Assembly: GCF_018691265.1 (NCBI RefSeq)
Contig: NW_024881261.1
Span: 25,507,374-25,571,373 of the forward strand
DNA from: Tyto alba
Taxonomy: Eukaryota > Chordata > Aves > Strigiformes > Tytonidae
Direction of reading: 5' to 3'
DNA: 64,000 nucleotides
Positions 24,911 to 37,500 of this stretch are shown one piece after another. The notes below the pieces were generated by a model, which was given only the letters and a program-made list of their open reading frames with translations, ran no database searches and had not been told where the DNA came from. The position numbers and the translations under genes are program-made. How positions within the stretch are numbered: the first letter of the stretch is position 1; every line of letters starts with the position of its first letter.

Positions 24911-27900
24911 CCAGTGTCACTGTTAAGTTGAAACATGTCGCAATGGATTAAGTGCTGTGGGGTAAGCAGGTCTCCTTCTAAATAACTGAAGATTATAATC
25001 AATATGTACCTTAACGGTAAATCATTTAAGAGAGTCTATAAAGCCCTTCATCTAAACCCATACATAATGCATACATTTCCAAAATAAAATGAAATACCTT
25101 CATGCTCTTTAGAATGAGCTTTATATTCACCTTCCTTTCCAATGTATCTGCACCAGTGCTCTTTATAAATAATAAAAGGGAGAAACACTAAAGCAGCCAC
25201 TAACAAGCTCTGTGTTATATGTTGGTCCCCATCTGGATGTGCTGGGTCCAAGGTCCTAGAGCAAAGCTGAGTCTCAAACAGCCTGTATGTTGTAATTCCT
25301 GTTAGAGAAAGAGGTTGAGTCACCCTGGCATCACTCAGTGGGCTGGGAGCAGCCTGCTCTGAATTCTCCTCAAAGTGCAGCAGGTCAAAGCTATTACTTG
25401 ATCAGAGAGTTCGGCTGCAGCACTGGAGAGCCTAGGGAGTGGGATCTCTGTACAACTTGTAGGCGTGGGAAAGAGAGATTAGTTCCCACCTATCCTCATC
25501 AAAGCTTCCTCTCCAGTGCTCTGAAATAGGAGTGTATAGCTACGTACTATTAAAAGGGCATGTAGTGGAATATCTAGACCTTCTACTAGAGTGAAAAACA
25601 AGTATTCCTGATGGAGAAAGGAACAAGAGATGACAGTATTGCTAAAACCTGTAAATAATTATAGAGAGCATGTCTCGTACAGGTTATTTCCCGTATCTCC
25701 TTCCAAAACCAAGAGAGTACAGAAAGAAATGTGAAGCTGATGTGGCAAGGGAAGGCAAAAGAGATTTGAATTTTGTAGGGATTGTTAGTGTGTGTGCAGT
25801 ATGAGATTATTGGTGGTGTCTTCTCTCATTTGTTCTCCTTTCAAATTACTGGGGTTTTTTGATCTTCAAAATAGATTGTGTATCTTGCTCTTTTAATCAT
25901 CACCTATATTTATGCTATTATTAAAAGATCATTTCTTTCATATTTCCCCTGAGCTATGCACGTTTAAGTATGTTATGCACATTTAAGGATTAAGTAGTTG
26001 TACGCCCTACAATGCAGAACTTGCACTAAAATCTGCTCCCTGGAGTTCCTGCATCCCTGCAAAGTCCCATGGGGTTTTGGCCTACAGGTTTCTATTGAGG
26101 TGCCTAACCTCATAGTGGAGCTCTTTGTTTTAGAAGTCTACAGCAAAATTAAAGCCTTTCCATATGCTATGGGTATGAATATGGTAGGAAAATTCAAAGC
26201 TCTGAATAGATTTTTCAAGATACAGTGGTTTGTGATTATAGAATTATCAGCAATAAGAAATACCCAAGACATTAAGGAGTTGTGCAAATTAATTATAAAT
26301 CTGGTGTGAATATTGTAGGTGGGGGTGTGGGAGGGAAGTAGGAAAATAAAGTAAAAGGAAATAAGAGCTGTGAGATTCTGACCCTGTTCTGGAAATATGC
26401 TGAACTCTTAAGACCTAATTAGAAGTGCTGTTTCCCTATGCTAAAGCGATGAGTGAATTAAACAGGATACAAATATTAGGGGAAGGAAAAGAAACTTTAA
26501 AAAGTTTATAAATATTCTAAAGATTAATATTGTATGAGTTTCGAATAAACTTAACAGTTTAACTAAGGTGAACTTTGCATGTCCTTCCTAAATTAAAAAG
26601 CTATAAAGAAAACTGAAGTTTAAAGTAATTGTTAATGAAAGCTGGCCAGCATGACCTCCTGAAAATATGAGCATTTGTTGGTCCAACTTTCACAGATGTT
26701 AAACATTTGGTGATGTTACTTGGGGCTGCTTGAACCACATTAAAGTCCAGTCACTAGAGTGTTGAAACAGTTGGGCGCTATAATAAAATATACATAAAAA
26801 GAAATTGTGAGACATTAGGTGTTGTTTGGTGGTGACATTTAGGAAATTACAATTTTTCCATACATCATATTCACATCTCCATAAGTTGTTTAGGTATTTA
26901 AAATAAAAGTGGTATATATATCGTTTGTAATTGCTACTACAGTTCTGGCAGGTGCACATAATTTAACAGTATGTCAAATATGACAAATTATTGTTGAGTT
27001 ACAATATAGCCTTAATAAGAGCACATCTGTTCCCACTATACAGTATAGAGAATGCCTGATTTAAAGAGTTTACTTACTGATATTGTATTGTTGTTTAAAT
27101 ATTTAACAGGATCTTTGACACGAATCATAAAAAATACACAGTAGTGTATAAAAATGAAGAATCTTACTTGCAGTAATGTTTTTGCTGCTGTTAAATCTAG
27201 TCATTCCATCAGGAAAGGTTCCTACATTTTTTAAACTGTGTCGTCTGCACATGCACATATCATGTATGTCCACGCAGAGAAAGAGCTAGGAACAAAACCC
27301 AACTTATCACAGAAACACTGACACACTTGGGGTAAAATATGGGAACTGTTAAACAGTGTATAAGGGTCTTACTGTAGTGCTCAGGCTGAAAAGTGGAAAT
27401 TACTATGCCTGTTTCAACCTCTAGTCAAATATAAACAAGTGGAGCATACGCTTTTTGTTGGAACTGGTTAGAATTTCAGGAAAGATCCTGTCACTTGAAT
27501 AACCTTACTTGCTTTTTTATTCTAGTCAAAATACTCTGGTTCTGTATCATGTCTACAAACAATCACAGAAGTATTAGTTCTGGTGTTGCTGATTAAGATC
27601 GCAAGAACAATTTAATTTCATTCTATTTTTTCAGATATCTCTTTTTCTTGCAGCATTTACTTGTTGGTCTGGCAAACAGGGGATTGCCTGATGCTTTTTC
27701 TTAAGCCAGAATGATTTCTAATTGCTTTATCTGGTTTTGATAAAGTTTTGTCTGTTTTTCTCTGGTCATAGCCATACTGCACAGCATTAAGTACTGCAAA
27801 GAAGCCAGAGTTTGCTCAGGCGGCAAAGCTGCCTTGGTGTGTGTGATAGCAGGAGGATTTCCATTGCCTTATATTCCCTCAGCAGAATGGTGGAGTATGG

Positions 27901-28344
27901 GCATCGTTTTTCGCTTTGTTCATCGAAGGGGAAGGATAAACTTTACATTTTCTGCATGCTTTTAAAAGGGGATATATCATACCAATGGTTGTGATAAAAA
28001 TAAATGGGTTTGATTGGTGTCTATACTTTACCACTTCTGTTATAATCATTCAGTTCTAAATGAGTCAGGTTTTCCTTAGTCCTAAACATAATTTAGCTTT
28101 AGTTTATTTATTTAGTTAGTTTATTAATAGTTATGTTATATTTTACTGTAGAGTAGTGAACCAATTTAAGAAGCAGCTAGAAATGTGGAATATCTTGTAT
28201 AAGTACAAATAATTCAGGGAAGTTTTCAGATGTAACATTTGAATGTTGATTTACTTAGGCCTGAGTAGAAATCTATACCAATCATAAAAGAAGATGTTTC
28301 AGGTCTTTGCATGTGTGTAGTATTTCTCCTGAGAAGCATCACAC
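24911..28344. other. Non-coding stretch, nothing recognised
   Basis: Unique AT-rich sequence. The 103-codon frame at 25998-26309 begins at TTG and has no domain signature. No repeat family is named. Confidence 0.55.
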
Positions 28345-28690
28345 TGTGACTGAGGCCAAGTCCATCTGGGTTATCATCCTGTCTCTGGCAGTGGCAACAA
28401 GTTGCTACTTAGAAGGAACAGGCAGGTTTGGCCACTTACCCTTGTCCAGCTCCCCAGCATCCTTGTATTAAGGATGTTAGGTCATACATCCCTCTGCACA
28501 TCCATTTATTGATTTGTTGTCCATGAATTTGTAGACTTTGAGTTTGTATTTGGCGGTACCATCCTCATTCACAACCTCATGCAGCAGAATGCTCCAGAAG
28601 CTCACTAGTCAATTTTTAAGTAGTTGTCTATTCATTTGGTGAATGACTGTTCTACCCACAGCTTGTTTGGGTAGCTCCCAAAAGTGGTTG
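28345..28690 (-). mobile_element. Ancient amniote CR1-like LINE remnant (3' part)
   Basis: Reading plus, the segment starts CCAAGTCCATCTGG and CATCCTGTCTCTGGCAGTGG. After a gap come CCATGAATTTGTAGACTTTG and a block ending in AGAATGCTCCAGAAGCTCAC. This order (dozen-base blocks separated by diverged sequence) matches, from memory, an old CR1-type repeat common in turtles and crocodilians and present in birds as diverged relics. The copy is antisense, with its 3' end near 28345. Divergence is high; a repeat-library search would settle the family name and edges. Confidence 0.5.
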
Positions 28691-29046
28691 GCTGGTAGAT
28701 GGAGAACTGGGGCTATTTGCATAGCGCTGACAAATCTACATTTCTCTCTGTGTTTGCTCTCTCACATACTTCCTCTGGTGCACTGTTTCCCAATTTACTT
28801 ATAAACTCAAGCTCTCTAGAAGTAATACTGCTCTTAAAGCAGTTTATCTATAGAAGCCATTAAAACATGCGATGGGAGAGGACAGAGTCAGAAATGAGAT
28901 GTAACCCATGCTAAGGAAAACCTAGAGAACCCATCATAAAATGTTAGTTGTTTTAGAATGCCAGCCTGCGTTTAACTAGATGTATAGGCTGTAGAGAATA
29001 ATTAGGTTTCTTCAGCTGCTTCTGAATGTTTTTGTTTGTGTGTTCC
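28691..29046. other. Non-coding stretch
   Basis: No recognised element; it contains an inverted octamer ATTTGCAT at 28715-28722. Confidence 0.5.
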
Positions 29047-29078
29047 TTTTTTTTTTTTTTTTTTTTTTTTCCCCCCCC
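29047..29078 (+). repeat. T24-C8 homopolymer pair
   Basis: Twenty-four T are followed directly by eight C, giving a 32-base pure pyrimidine tract, the longest T run seen in the window. Confidence 0.95.
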
Positions 29079-30667
29079 TTCATTTTATTTTTCCTAGCAT
29101 TTTGAGATGAGACAAATAAGTGGTCTGTGTTAGTGCTGTGAGCCTAGTGCTGCCTGTTCCTTGCCTGGCTTGTCCCAGTGCATGGGATACGTGTGCCCTA
29201 AATGTTGCATGAAAGAAAACCACAGGCATGCCTCGCGTTCATGAGGGAAGAACTTCTTCACTGTGTTGTTGTTCATTTCAACTTTGGAGTTCAAGTCTGA
29301 TCTAATGCACATGCCAAACAAGTTTTCTGTTATAAGCTCAAGCTGGCTGCACTCACTTGAACATACTTGCCTAAAATAAGCACATGTTCATGCTAGGAGA
29401 TGGAATTTAGGTTTATAAGGAAATAGTTTCATTTGCAGTTCAACAGAAGTGAAAAATGTTTAGTTTACCTTGTTTCATTACATTTCTAAAACTTTTTTTT
29501 TGTAATAAAAGGTAAAAATTACTTTTGATATTAAGTGAGTTGTTAAACTATGTCAACTGTAAAATCATTTGGGGTATTACTAGCTGCCAAAATCAAGTGG
29601 CTTCTAGTTACATAATTGTCAATTGTTGAAGGACTTAAATGACAGGGAAGATACATTTCCAATATTTAAGTACTTTAGAAATCACTAAGGAAAAGATGGT
29701 TGTGTGTGCTTGTGCTACTGATTTACAGCTTTTCTCATTTCTTGAGAAATAGTAGTAGTTTAAAAATTCACTTCTTAAATGTGTTTTTTAATTGTTTGAA
29801 GAATATAATCTAATTTTTTTTTGCATGTTGCTGTTAAGATTTTCATTGAACATAAAACACTACTTGCTTCTCTCATGGGCATGGTATCTCATAACTGTAT
29901 GCCCTTCATGCTTTATTGTGCAATTTAGTTTTTCATGTCTTCCATTTATTAGCAGTAAAATGACTTTGGAAGAAAATAATTCAATTAAGAGGCTAAAATC
30001 ACTATTATGATTAAAATTATAGTTAATTACAGTGAGTTTTCTGGTTTTGTAAAATAGATTTAGTTGTGGTATCACTTGAGTAAATTTTGAATATTTCAAG
30101 GAAGCTTTTCTGGTTTTGCCAAAGCATTACAACCTTCAGAATTGTTAGCAAAGATGTATTTGTTGTTTGGTAACGTTTTTGGAATCACCCTCTTCAATTG
30201 GGTAGTGACCTTAGAAAAATTTTCCCTGTGGGAGATCAACTAATACATTCTGTAACTGCTCAGCAGAGTTTTTCACCAGTTAATATATCCATTTACTTAT
30301 TCTTTCAGAATTAGTAATTGTTAAGATTTGATATATAAATTTAGAGCAGTGCTTCTGTGGTTTGATTAGATATCTGCTTTGTATATCACTTTATAACTTC
30401 ATCAGATCAGCTTCACTCTTACAATCAGACTGAAGTTTAAAAGAAGCTCATATTAAGCAATCTGACCTTTCTTATGCTGAAAATCATAGTATTGTAATAT
30501 TCCTAAACATGTAAAGCAGGATTTTTATCAGAAAGAGCTTATTAAAATGTACTGAAAAACTCTATGGAAAACAAATTAATAATAGCAACAGACTCAAACA
30601 TATGCTAAATAAACTTAGCTAAAAATAAGTCATAGTTGATGCCTGAGGAATTACAGGACGTGATAAT
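29079..30667. other. Non-coding stretch
   Basis: AT-rich unique sequence. Small frames on both strands overlap each other and are not gene-like. Confidence 0.55.
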
Positions 30668-30694
30668 AACTACTATCTAAGATAGATAGTAGTT
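30668..30694. repeat. Perfect 11-bp inverted repeat, 5-base loop
   Basis: The arm AACTACTATCT (30668-30678) is followed by AAGAT and the exact reverse complement AGATAGTAGTT (30684-30694). Three further pairs form if one T is bulged on the right. It is too short for a microRNA precursor and there is no T run suggesting a terminator. It may be a small cruciform or a chance palindrome. Confidence 0.85.
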
Positions 30695-33600
30695 TATTTT
30701 TCAAAAGCCAATAAAAGATGAAACACAAGTAAAGCTTTAACTACCTTAATTATATTGAATTGAAGTTGTTTTTTATTTTTCAGATCTGAGTGAGACTAAT
30801 ATCTGAAAATATTAGTAAATAAATCTTGTGTCTTTAAGAGACATTGTAAGTGTAGTTTTAGTAGCATAACCTAGAGGTATAGTGTGTGTTCGACAGTTTA
30901 TTTTTATAAGGATTGTCCTAGTAGTGATAAACCTATGCTTTATTGATGTGGAAAAATAATATAGTAAAGCAGTTTAATGGTATCCTCATTCTTAGTTCCA
31001 TGACACCTGACTGTATCACCTGCATGAAGATTGAAATATTTGAGAGAACAGCAGACATGGATAATGGACTACAGAAGACCTGAATTTGGGAATGTGCTTT
31101 ATATTTAGAAGAGGTGATGAGACTTTTCTATAAGTTACAGCATCCAAAAATGATGTAGTATTGGAACATTAGTACATTTGTTTGAAAGGCCACATTAATT
31201 GTAACACTCATAGATTTCAATCCAAAGCATTAAACAAGTTCCTATGACTTAATACTTTAAAGAAGAGCATGCTTTCAATTTTTCCTGTAAAAGTTGGGGA
31301 TGAGGATGTGTTCTTGATATTTGTTTAATTTCCCAACATGTAATGGAGGTTGTATTAGAACAAGTTGTAAGTCTAAGTGCTTTTTTTGTCTAAAACTTTG
31401 AACATGTTCTCTCTCAGTCTAAGTGCATAGAACAGCATTTTTATGTTTTTAGGGGTTTCTTGGTTTTGCATTCCACAATTAATGGTATTAGTTCACTAGT
31501 AAATAACGACTTATCTTTATTAAGAGAGACAGATGACTTATTACATGTCATGAGCAATCCATAATCTTTGTAAAGTCATATTTTTAATGCAAGCTTTCCC
31601 TTTGATGATTTTCCTTTCCTTTTTGCTTTGTGTGTCCAATGAGATAGACTTCCCATAAAACAAAAAGTCTTGTAGAGTAGCTCATTCGTCAGCTATGATT
31701 TGACACTGACAACTCAGCTCTCTTTCAATTTTCTTTCCCTCTAGAAATATTTTGACTGACTTGAATGCAAGCCCACCTACAACACAGGGGTCAATATAAG
31801 TTACACGCAAAGATGCCTGAAAGTCATTGGTCTTTGTGTTGCAAGTGGTGCTGCAAGCACAGTGCTGGCTGTTTCTGGGTGGTTTTTAGTAAAGATTGAA
31901 TGCCATAGTCCTCGTTGATACCTCAGCCATGGTCATTAGCCTACTCTCATTTCAAAATATGCAGACCAGCACTGTCCATACTGGGTTTGCACGCGGGTGG
32001 TGACTTGGGTACTTAACTCTGAGCAATTTCACAGGCATAATGTTGCTTCCTGGAGATGCAGCTGACAAAAAGTCCCTCCAAAAGAAAAAAACAAACTAGC
32101 AGGAAAAAAACCCAAAGTACTTCAACAATAACAAAAAATACTGGCATTTCCTGAAAACTCTTGTTGCTTTTCAGGTGTGTTATGTCTGTATTTAAAACAA
32201 AGAAAATTAGTTACCATCCACATTAGAGTATGTGTGTAGCTCACAGCATTAGTAATTGAATGGATAATAATCTATTATACCAACTAGTTGTACAGTTCAG
32301 TAGATTATATGATCAATAATGCACGTACTGCTAATCTATAATACCTTTTAACAGCTTCTAATAATTTATTAATGCTTTATCTACTATATCCAATATTTTA
32401 TCTTTGTACATGAATAAAACAAGTGATATTGATGATTTTGCATCTTTCTCTGTATTCCTGGGTTTCAGGAGTTCCCAGAATTGAGAGTGCTACTTTACAC
32501 TAACTGAAATATGACTCAAAGTTTTCAGGGGCATTTTGGTTTTTGACTCTGTAAAATGGATGTTCTCAAAATGTCTGTCTACCTAATAATCTAAACCACT
32601 GCTGATACTTAAACTGTGTTTAAATATTCTAATCTCTGCTCTAGCATTTATTTGTCTTCTCCCTAGATAAAAGAATGAGAACCCTTGCCATGAATATTGG
32701 TTTTGAATGCAGGTAGATCTCAGTATGGGATTCAGGGGAAAGCATATGCCTCATGAGACAGCTCAGACAAGACTGGTGAAGGTGATACAGAAAACAATAT
32801 GATCAAGGAATTCTGCAGATGGGCTTTTGTGTTGTATGTTATGGCTTGCTATGGCAAACTGCTGCTTTGTATTGAGATTTTTGTAGTGATAATCCATTGC
32901 AGACAGACTTACAGGTTAAATATTAACATGAAAATTATTAAAAGATGCACTGTATTGTTTATCTAGTTGATCAACTTGAAAAAATTATTTAGGAGAGCCT
33001 GCGAAACATATCTATTTTTTATTTTTTTTTTTCAGTTTTATCAGTTGACCTGATAAAAGGTACTGTTACACTTCGCATTTATTTGTATATAATTTCCTTT
33101 GATAAACCAGTGTCCTCTGGTGGCAAATTTGTCTTTTCAAAGTATGAGTAAAAAGCTATATAAATAAGTATATAGGCCTAGAATGCATGTATAATGTATT
33201 GTATTATCCTCTACCCTCTCTTCAAAGTTCTGTGAAGGAAGTGAGCAATATCAGTTAAGCATTTATGAGGATAATAGCACTTCTCAGCTGATGCTTTTTC
33301 TCATAGGTGCTGCTGCTTTTCCTCATGGATAGTGGTGCTCTGAGTACCAGTACTGTGTTCCTACAAAAGTTGTGAGACTGTACCCTTTTGCAGCTTGTTG
33401 TAGTTGTATCAGGAGTAGTTGCAGTGATTTTCTGTGAGTGGAAAACAAAAACATTTTGTAAGAAACCTGTTAAAAGCAATATACAGCTTATGTATATACC
33501 TTCCTCCTTTGGTAGTTGCTTACTCTAACAATACTTTTTTTAGTTTTCTGTATATAAAATACTTAAGGTTCTCCTTGCAGAGTCTGATCCTCTTTTCTTG

Positions 33601-36600
33601 CATTTCCCTGCCTTAGACAGGCCTTTCAGAGTCAGTGGAATTATATTTTTTGCATCTTTTTCAAGCCTTGGAACAAATGACACATTCCCCTGAGGATGAA
33701 CTTTTAAAAGACTGCTGCTCCGTTCTTATGGAGAGGAAGGCATGTGTCAATCCAAAGACTTTAGGTCCAACCTCCCTCCCCACCCCTGTGAGTTCCAGTC
33801 CCCACATGATCTTGCAGGTTACAGCATTTGGAAATCTCCCAGCACCGAAGTTCATAACTATTCTGTTGCATCTTTCCCAAGGATCTGTTCTTGCAACCCC
33901 CATGTTATGGTTGAGGATTTATCCAGATAATGTCCTGTATATTATATATTACATGAGCAGACATGGTTACAGAGAAACGAAGCCGAGATTGATGGATACA
34001 AAGATGGTCTGTTGCTATGAGGACTGAAAAAAGTAGGTTCTGCATGGGGTTATTAATGAGTACTGTGTTAAGCTAAATACCATAGTTACATATGTGATTT
34101 TAGATGGTGACTTCTGCAGTTGCTACTGCTTAATTGTAAGTGTCTATATTACCACCTCACTAACAGCTATTGGCTTTTTTGATCCATATTGGTGAGAAGA
34201 AACTGGAGAATAAAATTGGTATGCCATCATACGTTGTTATCTTTAGCTGATGTTGGGGCTGAAACATTAGCGTGACTTAATTTGAAGTATGACTTCTTCT
34301 GAACTTCTGATATATTTATATTTTATTTTTAAATGAACTTAAGCTTCTTAAATTCATTCCAAAGCTATATGCCATCAAGTCTCATCACCAGTCACTTAGA
34401 TTCCTAATTAACTTATACTCCATAGACCCATTTCTTTGCTTATATTTCTTTCAAGTTTCTCTAATGTGCTGTGAGTTACACTGGAAGGAACAATAAGATA
34501 TAAAGGAAGAATTAATTTAGAAAGTTGGGAATAGAACAGATAAGGGAAAATGAGAAAAAGCAGCTTAGTATTTTGTCTTGTAAATGGCCTTGCTCTGGTA
34601 GACCAAAGAACCCATTTATTCAAAGAAAGGAGGAGTGTTAATGAAATAGATCATGAGCATAGCTATTACGGTAATGAATTTTAACACTCACTTTGTTATA
34701 TGATATTTTATTTATGAGCTTCCTGATTATTCAGATAAAGACAAGAAGTTTATAGCACTAGATTATGTCTTGTTTTCATAAACATATTCAGTAGTTTAAT
34801 AAACATAATTTATTTTTTCTCCTTAAAAATCAGCAAAATTTATGAGAGATTATCTTAGGGTTAATGAAGTCTAACATTAAGGAAATATTACCCTATAATA
34901 TTGGAGCCTTCAGTGCTAGAGTTGTAATTGCTTAATGCTTCTTTCTACAGGCTATTTTTATATAGTACATGCTTTGTACCATTAATCCTATTTTTACAAA
35001 TTAATCTTAAGCTAATTCATTGGAAAATATATATCAATGTTTATACTTTTTAGTCACTGCCTTCATTACAAGATGTAATACAACTTTGATAAAGAAAAAA
35101 ACATTTTTTTTTCATTATAAAAGGTGCAGCATGTGTATTTTAGTGTTGTTTTGTGTAACAGTTATATTGGCAGTTCACTTTCCTGTCCTGAAAAATTTTG
35201 AAGAATCTAGGAACTCCTGTACTTAAATTTCTTTGAGATTCTGTCAGTAATCAGTTACAAATGTAAACCAATTAATAATCAACAGTGGAATAAATTCCCA
35301 AGCAGAAAAAAGTCTGAGAGGTTAGTATGTGAATCTTGCTAATTAGCAGCATAGTAGTTATCTAACTGGCATTTTTAAAGTGCAAGATTGAAGGTATATG
35401 CTGAAAAGGAAACATCTCACGGATGCATTTATTGACCGTTTTTCTTAAAAGAACTCAACTAAGGAAAACAAAAGATTGCAATGGAGTTTTAATTTTATAT
35501 ATTAAAAATCACTCTTGTGAACAGTGCAACCATTTTGAAGAGAGTTAACATTTTAAGATATTAGTGCTTTTCGAATAAAAAAGTATATTTTGAATTGTAA
35601 GAAAAAAATAGAATATGCATCATACTGATTGATCATTCTGTATAATCTGTATTGATTAGCATTGCAGAATTATTTGTAGAACCTTATCACTAATGCATCA
35701 CATGAATTGCAGTTGTTATACATGACTCAGAGCAATAATTTGGGGTGATCTGAGCAGACAGTTCATCCTCTGATTTTTAAATAGATATATTTTTCATGCT
35801 ATGAATATGACTAACAGGATATTTTATAATTTGAATCAGTTATGAAGGTAAATAGTAAGTAGTATGTTTAGTAGTAGTAGTAAATTACACCAGTGTCCAC
35901 TGAATAACAATTTAATTTTCTGTGTCTGGTAACCTTGATCTTGCATGCCTTGTGTGTGGTATGTTAGGAAGGAAGTACACAAAGGAATAGTGGAAAGTTG
36001 GAAAGTAACTGGCAGGTAGGTTTGCATTTTTTCAGGTTAATTCACTTGATGAAAAGCTGCTGTATGTGATGTGTCATATATCAAAGGCAGGGCATCAGTA
36101 ATCTTTGCTCAAGGGCACGGGTAACAGACAGGAAGACATGTGAATGAGATGGAAAAAAGCAACTCATCCTTTTCTGCTAACACCACGAAGGAGATAAAGG
36201 AAGATTTATGAGTCATCTTGGACCACATACCAGCAAGAAGCATACAGTATTTTTCACATGTTCCAAAAACTGGTGGTAGAAGGTAATCAGACTGTCACGA
36301 TGTCCATCAGGTACTTTATGAAGAAATTGGGTCCTTTGGGCTTTTGATTGCATAGTCAGCTTTTTCTTTATGCTGTAGTAGTTGTATTTTTTCTTTTCTG
36401 AAGGAAGGAATTTGTAAGTTAAAGAATGCTACCTGTATGTTTAAATGTTTTTAGTTGTTAGTGTTATTAATGTCAATCAAAATAATAATAATAATAAACC
36501 AACCATCTGCTGATGCTTTGTTTTAGCTTCAGACTTTCAGGTAACTTATTTAACTGAATTTTACTTTATATGGCTTTCCTAGCATACAAAAGTATGTCCA

Positions 36601-37222
36601 AAAGTAGTTGTATCTAATAGGAGGAAAATATTTTTGATACTGAGAAAGATAGAAAGTAATCTTGTGCCTTCATATAGGGCTGACTATTGATGTGTGCTAT
36701 TTTGTTATAAATGAATATATTCTAAAAAAAAAAAAAAAGAGAAAATGGAAAAAACAGCATGGCTAGAGAACTTTATTTTTATTATTTTATAACAAAGGAT
36801 GCTAATGTGGTATTTAATACTTGACCATCAGAAGCATATGTCTGTGTTGTCAAGACTTGATAGCTAAAAGTATGATCTTGTTAAAAACGATAGCAAACTT
36901 CTTCCTGAGTACCAGTCCTGTACATTATACAGGCCCTAGTCAATCAACTGGACTATTTTTGCAGAGGAGTGAAGGGGGAGTGGGATTAAACTGACAAGAT
37001 AACACCTTGCATATGCAGATTTTAAAATGTGGGTATTCATTTGCATTTAGGTTTCAATTAAGCAGTATTTTCAGAATATTTCACTTTTGCCTAATGACTT
37101 TTCTATGCTCCTGTGTTGTTTTTTCCATTTCTGATTGATGAATTTGTCATTTCTGCGTAACTATTAGTATTCTTTTCATATTCATGTAGCTCACATTTCA
37201 GTTTCAAGTGATTCACGTCATT
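30695..37222. other. Long non-coding stretch, nothing recognised
   Basis: About 6.5 kb of unique AT-rich DNA. The 130-codon frame at 33635-34027 begins at GTG and shows no domain. Minor simple repeats are a TAG run (about 35860-35884), an AAT run (about 36479-36497) and A14 (36724-36737). Confidence 0.55.
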
Positions 37223-37500
37223 TCAGATACTTATCCCCTTACCACAGTTTGGGGGGTGCTGTGAATGCCTGCGGATGCTGTTCTCTCTGACAGAGCTCAC
37301 GCCCCTCTCTCCCTCCCCTGCACTGCACTGGATGCTCCTTGGGGTGCCCCTAGGCTTTACTGTCTCCCTGCCTGCACCCAGCTGGTGGGAGCTGAGCAGG
37401 GTTTGGAGCCTTACAATGTCATAGGGTTGGGCGACCTTTTGCAGCACCTTCTCTGGTCTAGCAACTGACCTTTGGGACCCTTTCAGCTCTCCCACAGTTT
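37223..37500. other. GC-richer patch of unknown origin
   Basis: About 280 bases noticeably richer in C and G than the flanks, with C-rich plus-strand sequence (37300-37380) and a few CpGs. Frames are open on both strands (minus 90 codons from GTG; plus 67 codons), as GC-rich DNA with few stop codons will give. It could be a decayed repeat, a retrocopy fragment or a regulatory block; I recognise no family. Confidence 0.4.

Noticed and set aside
25998..26309. 103-codon plus-strand open frame
   Set aside because: Begins at TTG and shows no domain or similarity that I recognise; a frame of this length is expected by chance in 64 kb.
33635..34027. 130-codon plus-strand open frame
   Set aside because: Starts at GTG, has no recognisable domain, overlaps other short frames on both strands, and no splice signals support an exon.
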